64,000 nt of DNA from Sinohyriopsis cumingii (taxonomy: Eukaryota > Mollusca > Bivalvia > Unionida > Unionidae), in the NCBI GenBank assembly GCA_028554795.2, contig CM068832.1:88832511-88896510 (forward strand), written 5' to 3'. Within the stretch, counting starts at the first letter, position 1. The number at the start of each line of letters is the position of its first letter. The translations under genes and the position numbers were made by a program. The notes below the pieces were generated by a model. The model made no database searches. It had not been told where the DNA came from and saw only the letters and a program-made list of their open reading frames with translations. Below are positions 10,326 to 20,966 of this stretch, piece after piece.

Positions 10326-10829
10326 ATGAATCTATATTGTTTACGCTGCAGAACTAAAACTCCAACAACTGATTTAGTTACGGTTACAACAAAAAATAAA
10401 AAAATAGCGCATAGTGGAAAATGTTCTGTATGCGGTAGAAAGAAATTTTCGTTTTTACCTAATAAGCGCGGTTGTGATATTGCTAATTTGATGTCAAAGT
10501 TTCCAGGTGCTCCATGGGCTAAATACCCAGGAGAAAAACATCTACCAGGATATCATTATTGCGGTCCTGGTACCAGACTTGATATCAGGCTTGATAATCA
10601 AGATCAACCAAAACCAGGCGAGGAACCAGTAAACGCTATTGATCGAGCTTGTCATGTTCATGATGTTGCGTATAAGAGTAAAAATCTACAAGACAGGAAT
10701 ATTGCAGGTGTGAAATTAATCCACGCGCTAGATTCTATAAAAAATAAAAATATCAAAGAAAAATTAGCTAATTGGTTGGCAAGATCTGCGATGAAAGGTA
10801 AACTCGTATTAGGGTCTGGTAATATATAA
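10326..10829 (+). CDS. Zinc ribbon fused to parvovirus-like phospholipase A2
   Basis: Intact, 167 residues. Residues 5-36 form a zinc ribbon (C5, C8, C33, C36). Residues 74-165 carry a phospholipase A2 core: the calcium loop YCGPGT (78-83) and D106-x-A-x3-H112-D113-x2-Y116, the same D-x-A...HD-x2-Y pattern as the parvoviral VP1 domain. In parvoviruses that enzyme breaches the endosomal membrane; a similar entry role here is inference. The gene overlaps the integrase start (TAATG at 10827-10831), indicating one transcript. The element 2 copy has a nonsense codon at position 42. Confidence 0.85.
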   Translation: MNLYCLRCRTKTPTTDLVTVTTKNKKIAHSGKCSVCGRKKFSFLPNKRGCDIANLMSKFPGAPWAKYPGEKHLPGYHYCGPGTRLDIRLDNQDQPKPGEEPVNAIDRACHVHDVAYKSKNLQDRNIAGVKLIHALDSIKNKNIKEKLANWLARSAMKGKLVLGSGNI

Positions 10830-11778
10830 TGGAATTAATTTATTATTCACCAAGAGGATACTGGAAAGGTAAAACAGCAATTAGTAAACTCGCTGATGCA
10901 GCAGCGGTTAAACATTCTACTGCTGAAGCGTGGTTATCCAGGCAAGCCATATGGCAAATTTACCTACCACCACCGAAACGAATTCAGTACGCGTATTTCG
11001 ATGTTAATGTTCCTAATGAAGTTCATCAAGCAGATATTCTGTTTTTACCGTATGATACTGTACGTAGAAAAACATTCAAGTACGCGTTAACTGTTGTTGA
11101 TGTTGCAAGTAGATATAAAGAGGCAGAACCATTATCAACGAAAACATCATCTGAAGTAGCCGATGCGTTTGAACGAATTTATCAACGAGGACAATTACGA
11201 TGGCCACAGCTGCTACAGGTTGATCCTGGTAAAGAATTTCTTGGTCCAGTATCATCGCTGATGAAACGACATAATACCAAAATACGACGAGGACATACTG
11301 CAATTCATCGTGATCAGGCAATTGTTGAGCGATTTAATCGAACACTTGCTGAGCGGTTATTTGGATACAATATGCAAAGGAATTTATTCAAGATAAAATA
11401 TTTCGCGAATGGGTCGCAAGATTACCAGGTGTGATAGTTGCATTAAATAATGAGATCACACGAACAATCAACATGAAACCTATTAATGCAATTACAAAAA
11501 AAAAATATACCAATACAACGACGTGATTTAACACAGCCAGTATTAGGTCATATTACTGTAAGGTACTTATGCGAGCCTGGTGAACTTGAAGGTGGTAAAA
11601 AAGAGCGACTGATCCTATTTGGAGTGTTACCACACACAAAATATCCACCGTGACAAGATCCTCAGGTAGACCTGCAATCTACAGACTAGATTCGGCTGCT
11701 CCTCAACGTGGATTTACACGTGAACAACTACAAGTAATTCCCGAGGGTACACAACTACCACCGCGATCACTTAACTAG
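10829..11778 (+). pseudogene. Retrovirus-type integrase (rve), frameshifted
   Basis: The integrase that would insert the element. Catalytic residues are visible: D in HQADILFLP, D in LQVDPGKEF, and E in AIVERFNRTLAERLF. The C-terminal domain shows EPGELEGG and, in another frame, GRPAIYRLDSAAP, as in Polinton integrases. Frames break near 11370 (one base lost relative to element 2), in the A-run near 11500, and in a shortened A-run near 11598. No chromodomain is seen, unlike the integrase of element 3. The stop (TAG 11776-11778) overlaps the 3' end of the convergent HNH/helicase gene. Confidence 0.85.
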
Positions 11779-12010
11779 CGCCAAGGGTGCCAGCACCCCG
11801 ACGTCGATTACACTCAAGACAGGTCAACATCACATTTTCTCGTGTATGACCGCGACTACTATCTTTTCTGTCTACGGTAAATTGTCTTGAATCATTACTC
11901 GAATATCTCCACAGCATTATACAATTACAACTTGCGCAATGATTATTCTGCTGCTGTTTTAACTCAATAATAAATTCAGCATCAAAATCAAAGTCGCGTT
12001 TATTTTTTTT
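11771..12010 (-). pseudogene. HNH endonuclease domain, probable C-terminal domain of the polymerase-helicase gene
   Basis: Read on the minus strand, about 75 codons hold an HNH/McrA-like motif: CASC, then FTVDRKDSSRGHTREN, then LTCLECNRRRG, a treble-clef layout with CxxC...D-R...GH-x3-N...CxxCN. It follows the helicase directly. In both elements it is out of frame with the helicase only by the length of an A-run (about 12002-12012), which differs between the copies. I therefore infer that the ancestral gene ended in this domain. A separate small gene is possible, but no start codon is well placed. Confidence 0.7.
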
Positions 12011-12032
12011 TTATGAGATTGTTTGTATCCGA

Positions 12033-15000
12033 TTAATTTTTTCTTATTATATCATCATCGATGATGTTAAATTTATTAACGACTTCAGGAATTATAATTC
12101 TACGTAATTGAGATATTTTTCTGACCCTTGATACCGCTAAATAGACTAAATTTGACCACTCAATACGATCGTTTACAATCCAGACTCGTGTGGCAGAAAT
12201 AGTTAATCCTTGAGACGAGTGGATCGTCATAGCGTATCCCAACACCCATGGAGATTTGTCAGCACGTAATGTATCTTCGACCACACTGATATCAACAGCG
12301 ACACTATCATTTCATACGAGATTCTGTTTTTCAGTCTGCCCTGGAATATCAACATTAATATTATGTTTTCGTATATCTGATGATCTATAACATAACGGAA
12401 CGGGTAATTCTGAATATTTTTCTTTATGCAGCTGAAATAACTGCTGTTGTAAAGCGTCTCTGATTATTTTTCTGTTTGCTACTATCAAATCGTTGGGTCT
12501 CCATAAATTCAAAAAATCGTTCATTGAGGTCTCTGAAATTACTCCGCGTATTATTTCACACTGAATTTTGTTTGATTGTAATCTGAATATTTTTTAAATT
12601 CCTTTAAATTTTCATCGAGAGTTCTATGATCATCATCTATTTCTTCGTAATAATCAACGAAATTGTTTAACCAATCATGTGGAGATGATCCAACAAAAGG
12701 CGGCGGTTGACCATGATCGCCACACATTATTATAGCGGTATTTTTCGTCAGCAACCAATAAAGAAACGTTTTTAATGTATTCAATGACACCGTACATATC
12801 TCGTCCCAAATAATTATTTTAGGTATATATTTTTCTCCCATTCGTTCAGGAGTCCATGTATCCCCGCGCCACCGAAATAAACTATGATACGTGCACGATT
12901 GTACTTGCCGTTCTTTTATCTCCCGTGCAAGTCTATGTGTGGGTGTCAGCACGATCATATCTGAATTTCTAAAAATATTAATTGCTCGAGTCGTCTTGCC
13001 GCATCCACCAGGTCCATTAAGATATACTCTCTTATATCTAGTTATTGGATCACTCAACGACGGCGCTTTCGACATTTCTGATATTTTATTACACTTACGA
13101 TAAAAATTTCTCATCGGAACATCTGCTAATTCTGTATAATTGTGTAATATTTCTTTTTTTACTCTCCACGAACTCCATCGTTCATCACTACCTATAAATT
13201 CCATAACAGATTCTAAATATTTACTCGAAATCTGAAACGAATCTGTTGCGACTCTGACTGCGGTCTCAGGAAATCTATTAATCATCGATAATAAATTTAT
13301 TGAAACATAAGCCAACATAGAAGATCTTAGATGAGTATACTGTGGGGAGACATCATTTATGTAACTAACGATCGTACCAAATTTTGTTCCGTCGGATAAA
13401 TAAACACTTTATCGAGTTACAAATATATTTCTCGCTGTTGTATCGGCGATTATAAAATCGTATTCGGCATCGTCTAGAATTAATCGTGCGTAATGTCTAT
13501 TATGATCATATGCACCACCCTGAGTAAATTTACCTTTAATTTTTCTACCTAGATCTTTTGCAGTTTTTTCGTTATTTTTAAGTTTAATCTGAAGAATTTT
13601 AGGAACTTCATTGATAATATCATCTTCGGAAACACCAGGACATTTTTCTTTAAATTCCTTAATAACTTCATCAAAACTGATAGAATCTGGCATGGGCAAC
13701 CAAACTTCGGTCTGCGCGTGATATGATATAATTGCCTCACTGACAACAAACGATGTCAATATCGCACAATCTAGCATATATCGTAATAAAACTATAGGTG
13801 CCCAACGTTTTTCACAAAAATGTCTGCCAAGCCAAACATAACAAATATTGTGAAGATTTTCGTTAAACTCGAATGATTCAACACAAGCAAATCCAGTCAG
13901 ATCAATATCAGGTAATGGTCCATTAATTGCCACTCGCGTCATCTCGTTTGTGGGGTGACGAAATCTTTTAAAGTACACAGAACAATCTCCGTATCCTAGA
14001 AAACTTCCCGGATAACATGCAACCATATCAACCGAAATAACATCATTGTAATTATATTTGGTATTCCACAATCCGCCGTGTCCTTATTCGACGCAACTTG
14101 CGCGTACGTCCTCGAGTAAATCAAATCTTGTTGGTTTCCATGAATTTTTTTCTCTGTCAAAATGAGCCACAACAGATGGAAAGGTAAAACAATTAGTTAG
14201 TAATTTATCGGTATTTTCCGAATGCTTGTACTCTAAAAACTTCTCCGCGAGATTTTTCATCTCGTCGTGGAGATATTCTGTTCGATATATTTCTCCGTTT
14301 GGTCTAACAATTTGATCAAATCCACCTTCCTCATCACTTTTAAATAACCATACCGATACAGCATCATGTTTACTTATTTCGTTGATAAAATCAAATATGT
14401 CTCCGCGGTAAAATCTTACAGTTCGATCGCGTGGAAATATTGTTACTGCGCTGGTCCATGCATGCGCATTATGATCAATAATATTTATTGGAGCTCCTTT
14501 CGATTTATATTTTGATTCATACAGTACTTCTCCCGTTATCGTTTATATTTTTATTGGAAATTTTTATATTTTTCCTAATTCAGCAAAATCTTTTATTGTA
14601 GCACCGGTATCCTTAACTGAATCAGCCAACGAGTTTATTTTTTCACGTCTTAAATCAGTTAATCCATTTCCACGCATCGCGTTTGTAAAGTGTTCTATTA
14701 CTCGTTCGGCTACACAATTTAACCTTGAAAATTTCATTGGTGCCAGTTTATCAACGCTGGTTTTTTTATTTATCTCATAGATTCCATAAATAACTGCTGT
14801 TACAGGGTACGCTCGCTCATAATACGGTCAGTCAATACCAGTCAGCAGACCTGGTTTGGAATTTTTACTTAATATGATAGTTTTATTATTACCAAGGACA
14901 GGATCATATTTATCACGGATAATCCAACTACCTGTTTCTGTTAATACAATAAATTTTACTCTGAAGAAATATTTTTGATTGCCCTCGTATTCAGTGATGT

Positions 15001-15255
15001 AGTTAATGATAGTTGCCGCTCGTTTGTCATTCATTGAAGCGTCCTTGACAGTGTTGAGAAAATAATCTTGAACGTTGACCATACATGAGATGCACCATCT
15101 GTGTAAAATTCTTTCTTGGCGTCATGAATTTTACTGATCAAACTTTTATTTTTCGAATCAACCAGATCTCGTACTGGTAAGTCAGGAGATAATCTGTCGA
15201 GATTAAATTTATATTTAGGAGGCCTAGTTTGGGATAATTTCTCGAATTCGTTCAT
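12033..15255 (-). pseudogene. Fused B-family DNA polymerase-like and SF1 helicase, broken
   Basis: A large minus-strand gene starting at MNEFEKLSQ (15255) and reading leftward. The first ~330 codons have no motif I know. A polymerase-like middle has VISVDMVACYPGSFLG (motif A-like, about 14040) and VRVATDSFQIS (motif C-like, about 13250). Then comes an SF1 helicase: NGPGGCGKTTRAIN (Walker A, about 13010), IIIWDEICTVS (Walker B, about 12800), IIMCGDHGQPPPF (motif III) and GYAMTIHSSQGLT (motif V, about 12220), closest in style to Pif1/RecD. At least five stops or frameshifts separate the pieces. The HNH domain at 11771 probably ends the protein. It would replicate the element. Confidence 0.75.
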
Positions 15256-15297
15256 ATAATTAAAACAAATATTTAAATAAAAAATATTATATATACA

Positions 15298-15523
15298 GTG
15301 TCTCAATGCAGATTGCTCATGATCGGTTCAGTAAATCGATGCAATAAATCCTGCAGAAAAGAAATTTTGTTGGATGCACTTACAAAATATACGGAGAGGT
15401 AGTCTAGGACCAATACCGTGTCTGCGATGTGGTGTTGGGGTGCGAGGAAAAACAGAATTATGTGGAAAGTGCGGTGGAAAACGGTTCAGAGAACTTAAAA
15501 GATATTATGAGAAAAAAAAATAA
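15298..15523 (+). pseudogene. Dead second copy of the cysteine-rich protein
   Basis: Aligns along its length with the intact gene at 52586 in element 2, at the same place next to the polymerase start. Here the start codon is GTG and one extra A near 15360 shifts the frame; CLRCGVGVRGK and CGGKRFRELKRYY remain readable downstream. Element 1 thus keeps one live version, at its left terminus, and one dead version. Confidence 0.7.
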
Positions 15524-15612
15524 TAATGGTGAAAACGCCATAAAATCCGTGGAGGATTATATATCAAGATTTCAGACAAACAATGATTTAAACAAATAAT
15601 AATATTGTATAA

Positions 15613-16080
15613 ATGGAGCAAAATAAATTTGTCCCACATCCTGTCATAACAAACTATGAATCAGATCGTAATGGTGTCATCAGACACTGTAGGTTGAAGA
15701 GACCGGTTGGTTATATTACTAATGCTGGTTATCTAATGTTTACTGTTGGAAAGGAACCCTATCTCTGTCATCGTTTTGTATTCGAATGTCAAAAGGGGTT
15801 GATCAAAGATAATCTTGTGATCGATCATACTGACGGGGATACTCAAAATAGTAGTTTATCCAACCTTCGAGCTGTCACACAAAGCGTGAACTCTGCATGT
15901 GGTAATACTGGAAGATGTAAAACAGTTTCTAGAAGGGCGGTAAATTCTACAAACACAGAAACTGGCGAAGAAATTATATTTCGTTCGATATGTTCTGCTG
16001 CGAAATACTTCGATATTCACCCTTATTCAGTACAAAAAGTAGCAGAAAATATATATAAAACCGCTTTCTCAAAAAAATAA
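15613..16080 (+). CDS. HNH homing-endonuclease-like protein with NUMOD-type C-terminus
   Basis: 155 residues, intact. Residues ~45-98 form an HNH_3-type domain: CHRFVFEC, then VIDHTDGDTQNSSLSNLRAVT with the H...DH-x-DGD-x2-N-x2-LSNL pattern. The C-terminus (about 125-150, SICSAAKYFDIHPYSVQKV) resembles a NUMOD1 DNA-binding helix-turn-helix. Such proteins are common in phages and large DNA viruses as free-standing homing nucleases. The element 2 homologue (52901) is also intact while neighbouring genes decay, which suggests either selection or recent origin. The target site is unknown. Confidence 0.8.
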   Translation: MEQNKFVPHPVITNYESDRNGVIRHCRLKRPVGYITNAGYLMFTVGKEPYLCHRFVFECQKGLIKDNLVIDHTDGDTQNSSLSNLRAVTQSVNSACGNTGRCKTVSRRAVNSTNTETGEEIIFRSICSAAKYFDIHPYSVQKVAENIYKTAFSKK

Positions 16081-16732
16081 ACAAAAAAATCACCTTTCAC
16101 TATTGTTAACTATCATCACCACCTCGAATTAATTTTTTTTAATTTATGTCACAGTGTTTCCTCCATACATTACTTATTTTTTGACTCACGAAAGGGAGAT
16201 TACTTTTGCATTCGTAGATTTCTGATTTGTTATGGTCGTAATCAGTTTTAACTAATTACGTCATAATTAATTATTTGTAAAAGTATATTTATGGTTTTTA
16301 AATATATAAACGTATTTGCCATCACACAACATAGCGGAGTTATTTTTAGATCTGTTACGAGAAATTGAGGTAATTTTACAATCTGCTTGACCGTTGTTAT
16401 TGATCCGCAGGTAGTTGTATATAGGCAGAACACGCTGCATTTACAATCAGCTTAGAAACCGTTGTTATGGCACAAAATCGATCTGCAGGTGTTTTCACAA
16501 TCCGCTATTGATTCGCAGGTTTGTATTTGCAGTCTGTTACGAAAAACGCTGTTATAATACAGATATATTCAGAAACCGTTGTTATAATACAGATATATTC
16601 AGAAACCGTTGTTTTAATGTAGAAACAGTTATTTAACTGTAGAAATCATTATTTTAGCACAGAAACCGTTGTTTAGTGCAAATATATGTACCGTAACTAT
16701 ATCTTAATTTCCGAAACATATGTTTGTAAGAA
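16081..16732. repeat. Non-coding start of the element 1 centre with short repeats
   Basis: AT-rich and without genes. Near 16540-16680 a 30-base unit containing GAAACCGTTGTTATAATACA occurs about three to four times, with diverged forms upstream (CGTTGTTAT near 16391 and 16460). There is no counterpart at the same place in element 2. Confidence 0.6.
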
Positions 16733-16792
16733 GATTCGATAGCTCAATCGGTATCGTATTGGACTGTGACGCTCGCGGTCCAGAATCGAATC
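16733..16792 (+). other. tRNA-like segment with Pol III A- and B-box-like motifs
   Basis: TAGCTCAATCGG (16739-16750) is a near-perfect A box, and AGAATCGAATCTC (about 16782-16794) is a weak B box. Outer bases GATTCGAT and ATCGAATC pair, and GGAC/GTCC can form an anticodon-arm-like hairpin. The D arm does not close properly, so it is not a working tRNA. It could drive a small Pol III transcript or be a tRNA-derived fragment. Absent from element 2. Confidence 0.35.
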
Positions 16793-16858
16793 TCCTTGGC
16801 TGACAACTGTCGGTGGTGCGCATAATTGCGATTTTATAATAATTGGGGGCACCGCAAA

Positions 16859-16967
16859 CCCCCCCCCCCCCCCGCTCAGCAGAACTCTCAACCACATATC
16901 AACTGGTGGTTGATACATATTTTCGTATCACCCACTGGTTGATTATTGGGGGTGGGTCTGCTGAGCG
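16859..16967. repeat. C-run and large imperfect palindrome in the element 1 centre
   Basis: A run of 15 C is followed by CGCTCAGCAGA (16873-16883), inverted at 16957-16967 (TCTGCTGAGCG). Between them GGTTGATAC and GTATCACCC make an inner arm, and GGGGGTGGG can pair with the C-run. The whole could extrude as a cruciform. A role as replication origin is speculation from its position between the two gene blocks. Confidence 0.55.
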
Positions 16968-17028
16968 TGTATTGTGCAGTCCTTCATTTATTGTATGTTT
17001 GTACTGTCCTTCATTCATTGTATGTTTG

Positions 17029-17170
17029 TGCCGTCCTTCATTCATTGTATATATCCATTTCATTGTATATACCCATTTCATTGTATATACCCATTTCATT
17101 GTATATACTCATTTCATTGTATATATCCATTTCATTGTATATATCCATTTCATTGTATATATTCATTTCT
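17029..17170 (+). repeat. 18-bp tandem array (CCCATTTCATTGTATATA)
   Basis: About seven copies of an 18-base unit with small changes, preceded by two or three longer GTCCTTCATTCATTGTATG repeats. Open frames through it are low-complexity and not genes. Confidence 0.8.
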
Positions 17171-17308
17171 TAAATAAGTTATATGTTTGTGCTGTCCTTA
17201 ATTAAGTTATATGTTGTGCCGTCCTTCATTCATTACATGCGTAACCTGAGCTCGCTAAAACACTCGATGGAGGCTCGTCATTCATTGGATGTTGTGTTCT
17301 GTGTATAT

Positions 17309-17442
17309 CCTCTAAACTTAGTAGAATGCGATGGCAATCTGCGAGTTTAATGAGGCTGTAAATATGTAAATACTATGTGTTGTGTTCTGTGCTGTGTATC
17401 CTCTAAACTTAGTAGAATGCGGTGGTAATCTGCGAGTTTAAT
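17309..17442 (+). repeat. Two copies of a GGTG-loop hairpin repeat
   Basis: Each copy reads CCTCTAAACTT...TGCG(G/A)TGG(C/T)A...GAGTTTAATGAGG and folds by pairing CCTC/GAGG, AAACT/AGTTT and TGC/GCA around a GGTG loop. TGTAAATA, the Pumilio-type motif, follows each. Nine related copies occupy 53623-54215 in element 2, with paired changes in the stem. Confidence 0.7.
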
Positions 17443-17567
17443 GAGGATGTAAATATGTAAATACTACGTGTTGTGCCGTCCTTGAAACATCCCGACGAAC
17501 TCGCTAAACACTCGATAGGGGTTCTACAGGGATAGTTTTTTTATTTTAAATATTTATTTATTATATA

Positions 17568-17943
17568 ATGAACCATGAAAATATCAAAGACATTATTTCT
17601 GCTATTAAAGAATTGGAAGAAAATGGAATTAATATATTTGATGAACTAAATCCTGAAAAAATAATATCTGATTTTGAAACGTAAGAAGGACTTACAAATG
17701 AAAACAAGCATGTTCTATCATCTCAATATAAGATCATAAAGCGGATTCAGTCAGCTATGTTTCAGTCACTGGCTATGGTGAACGATGATCAAGTAAATAA
17801 ATTTATTCCTCTTTCTGCTGCAGTAGAAAAGGTCAGATCGGGATTATCCAACGAGCATGAAACAAAACAAAACAATCAGTACCCACATAAGATACTTAAG
17901 AAAAATTATGTCAGCGGGTAACGACCAAAGCAACCCTGAGTAG
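17568..17943 (+). pseudogene. Small helical protein gene, broken
   Basis: Starts MNHENIKDIISAIKELEENG and would encode about 125 residues of mostly helical, charged sequence with no family I recognise. A TAA replaces a sense codon at about 17682, and a frameshift follows near 17870. The copy in element 2 (54302) has neither lesion, but its own frameshift. It is the only gene in the central repeat region and lies on the plus strand about 50 bases after the last CGAACTCGCTA repeat. Confidence 0.55.
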
Positions 17944-18102
17944 TAATATTTTATTTCTGAAATATAAAATCTGATTAATTTCCCTCATCATGCATATCAC
18001 ATCAGAATTAATAAACTGATTAATTTACATAAAGAAATAAAATATTTCTGAATAATAATAAAATATTTCACAATAATAATAAAATATTTTTTGAAAAATT
18101 AA

Positions 18103-18700
18103 TTGATTTGTATACTTTTAAGTAGCAACCACCCAATCAAAATTATAAATCTGATTGATTTGTATACTTTTAAGTAGCAACCACCCCATCAGAATTACAA
18201 ATCTGATTGATTTGTATACTTTTAAGTAGCAATCACCCCATCAGAATTACAAATCTGATTGATTTGTATACTTTTAAGTAGCAATCACCCCATCATAATT
18301 AATAAATTAATTGATTTGTATACTTTTAAGTAGCAATCACCCCATCATAATTAATAAATTAATTGATTTGTATACTTTTAAGTAGCAATCACCCCATCAG
18401 AATTAATAAATTAATTGATTTGTATACTTTAAGTAGCAATCACCCCATCAGAATTAATAAATTAATTGATTTACATAAAATACAAAATATTTCTGAATAA
18501 TAATAAAATATTTTTTTTGTAGTATTTTTTGGAAAACTGATTAATTTACATAATTTTCAGTACCAATCACCCCATCATAATTAATAAACTGATTGATTTG
18601 TATAATTTTTAGTACCAACCACCCCATCAGAATTAATAAACTGATTAATTTACATAATTTTCAGTACCAACCACCCCATCAGATTGATTCATAAAAAATA
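18103..18700 (+). repeat. 52-bp satellite array of element 1
   Basis: Units of 52 bases (TTGATTTGTATACTTTTAAG...CCCCATCAGAATTA) repeat about seven times to 18480, then more diverged copies with AGTACCAACCACCCCATCAG follow. The array in element 2 (55010-55640) has the same unit length and about 75% identity, but only when reverse complemented. Confidence 0.85.
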
Positions 18701-18797
18701 AAATATTTCAGAATAATAATAAATTATTTCAGATTATACAAAATTGATTAATTTGTGTAATTTATCCCATCGGTGATTAATTAACCCTTACATTTAT

Positions 18798-19070
18798 TTA
18801 TTTATTCTGAACTATTATTTTTTTATGTTGATCGAGTTTAATACAGGAGTGTGTATAATTTAGAATCTGATCTCTGCTACAAATGATCTCGTTAATATGT
18901 TCTCGACGGAGCTTATCTAACTGTTCTTGTGTTAATAAGAAATCCTGGTTTCCGTATTCATTAATAACTAAATTAACGTTAAATTGCTCTGTGTTTTGTG
19001 AAAACGCTGTTCTGATGGCGTTTTCTAGTACTTCTTTGTCATGTATAAAAACCTTCACGTGCTGGTACAT
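18798..19070 (-). CDS. Conserved 90-aa protein of the virion operon
   Basis: Unrecognised, intact in this copy. It begins MYQHVKVFIHDKEVL and is mainly charged and helical; LLTQEQLDKLRREHINEII looks like a ubiquitin-fold or amphipathic-helix segment, but I do not claim this. It is the last gene of the minus-strand block, 22 bases after the penton-like gene. The element 2 copy has a nonsense codon in the middle. Confidence 0.55.
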   Translation of the reverse strand: MYQHVKVFIHDKEVLENAIRTAFSQNTEQFNVNLVINEYGNQDFLLTQEQLDKLRREHINEIICSRDQILNYTHSCIKLDQHKKIIVQNK

Positions 19071-19092
19071 TATATAATATTTACCTGATTAA

Positions 19093-20546
19093 TTAAGATT
19101 TCACATGCAGATTTATTACAAGCTCTTCTCCACATAGGTCAATTAAGCGATTAAGGTGATCTGTGAGCTTAAAATTTATTCGTGTTATCATATTATTGTG
19201 ACACCGCAGGTACACAGGATTAGTTGGTTCTTGCACGATTAAACTTCCAGGGGATACTTGTGGTGTAAATGTATATAAAATATATCCCTGTTGAGCTTGA
19301 TTTGAGTTTCCGAGATCTATTTGATAGCTGCCATCGACTACGTCACAAACCAGATTGACCACTATCGTGCTGGTTATATTAACGATTCCCGGAGATACGT
19401 GTCTGCCGCCGCCATGTGGATCATTATTATGTCTGAGAACAGTTGCTAGTGGGGTTATTTTTCTCCATGCATCGAGTATTTTAGGAATATATTCATCAAT
19501 AACATCACTGACAGATTTTCTTAATCTATCCGGATTATAATCAGGGAACTTAAACGTTACAATGTCAGCTTCGGATATTTTGTACTTGGTTGCGAAAAAC
19601 CTTCTATGACTACCCGATGATTCAAAAACTAAGTTTATGATTCTATTATGAAAATATTCAATAGTATCAGCTATATTATTTAAAATTTCTACTCGTTTAA
19701 TAATTTCTTCACGCGTAGATGTCAAATCGGACAAATGATCATTAAAAAGAGTACGTAAATTATCTAGTTGTTCTTCGTGATCTGAATTTATGATACTGAT
19801 GATATTATTGATATTTATGTCATAAAATGAATTATACAGGTTATTACCGCCATCAGCGTTGTGTAAGAGCCAGTAGTACTCACCAGTTTTATCGATATGA
19901 AATCGATCCCGTTTATCCCATACCCGTTTTTCTATGTTCCACCAGAAACTTGTATAATTCATTTTAATATTATGATGAAAACTTTTCGATGATGTAAAAT
20001 CATCCCGAGTTGGTTCTGGTGGTATCGGTGTTAACTGTGTGATATTTCAGGCCATCCTAGTACGGATCTTATCGTGGATTGATAAATATCAAGGACGTAA
20101 TCAGGAGAATGTATTTCAATCATCGAGGATAGCGTCGGTTCATGAACGTTAATTGTTATTTTCGCTTCCTTTTCATTTATTGATTTTATTCTACGCTGAA
20201 ATTCCTCATTAATTTGTTCAATCTCATAACTACCAGTGGGTATTCCAACAACAATCCAGTCAGGAGTACCATCTGGTTTGTTCTTGTTAGCAAATATAAG
20301 TAAATTATTTGTTGGTGTACCATTAAATGATTTTGATCTGATATTTGGCCAGCTGTAATATACCCGTAATTGAGCTAATGCTATTTCCTTCACTGGAATT
20401 GCAGTAGGAAAGTTAATACTAAATTCAGGATTAGTTGAACTTACCGAGATCATCATTATCTTTGATGGAGTTGTATTAGTCACGATCTGCTGGAGTAATT
20501 CTGTCATTAGTAGTACTTGTATCTTTAATACCGATACTTTCGTCAT
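19093..20546 (-). pseudogene. Penton-like minor capsid protein, frameshifted
   Basis: Colinear with the intact 482-codon gene at 56490. The N-terminal part (FSINFPTAIPVKEIALAQLRVYYSWPNI region) is open to about 20031. A small deletion there shifts the frame, and the C-terminal part resumes at 19962 (MNYTSFWW) through VYLRCHNNMITRINFKLTD to the end. In Polintons and adenoviruses the penton or minor capsid protein fills the five-fold vertex. Disrupted, so not functional here. Confidence 0.75.
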
Positions 20547-20960
20547 ATATTTTAGTCATCATTGAAAACTCGAAATCAGATATAATTCCATCACTGAGAC
20601 TCGCTGATAACAACGAGGACAATTTCGAGTATGCTACCGTCGTTGTATGTAATTTTATTATGTAATCGGATAATTTTTCATTCGAGCAGGTACATATTTT
20701 TTTGCGATGATATTGAACACATTTGCAATAGTTGTTGCTGCTGAAATACAAATAGTTACGGCTACTGGTGCCATCATTGTCACCGCTGATAATATAACAC
20801 CTGTTCCAGCAACAACAGCGGATACTGAATAAACAATCACATCAACGATAACTAATCGTCGTCGATATTTCTTTATTTTTACTGTATACTGTTCGACTCG
20901 ATCTTTTAATGCTGCCTGCCATTCACGCGCTTGATTGTACCTGTATTGTGCACCGTCCAT
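20476..20960 (-). CDS. Two-helix membrane protein, possibly made by -1 frameshifting
   Basis: The zero frame (20960-20658, 100 aa) has a charged N-terminal helix and then two hydrophobic segments (LVIVDVIVYSVSAVVAGTGVI and a second ending AATTIANVFNII). At 20697-20703 the message reads GC-A-AAA-AAA-TAT, a heptamer A_AAA_AAA in the exact phase for -1 slippage. The -1 frame stays open for about 75 more codons (KKICTCSNEKLSDYII...) to 20476, overlapping the penton start. Both frames are also open in element 2. A shared ancestral indel is the alternative. Confidence 0.6.
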
Positions 20961-20966
20961 ATATTT

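Noticed and set aside
16733-16792. Functional tRNA gene
   Set aside because: D arm and acceptor pairing do not fit a standard cloverleaf.
16843-17205. 120-codon frame through the 18-bp array
   Set aside because: Repetitive YTHFIV-type translation created by the tandem repeat.
18103-18480. 52-bp repeats as a CRISPR array
   Set aside because: The whole unit repeats without distinct spacers, there are no cas genes, and the context is eukaryotic.
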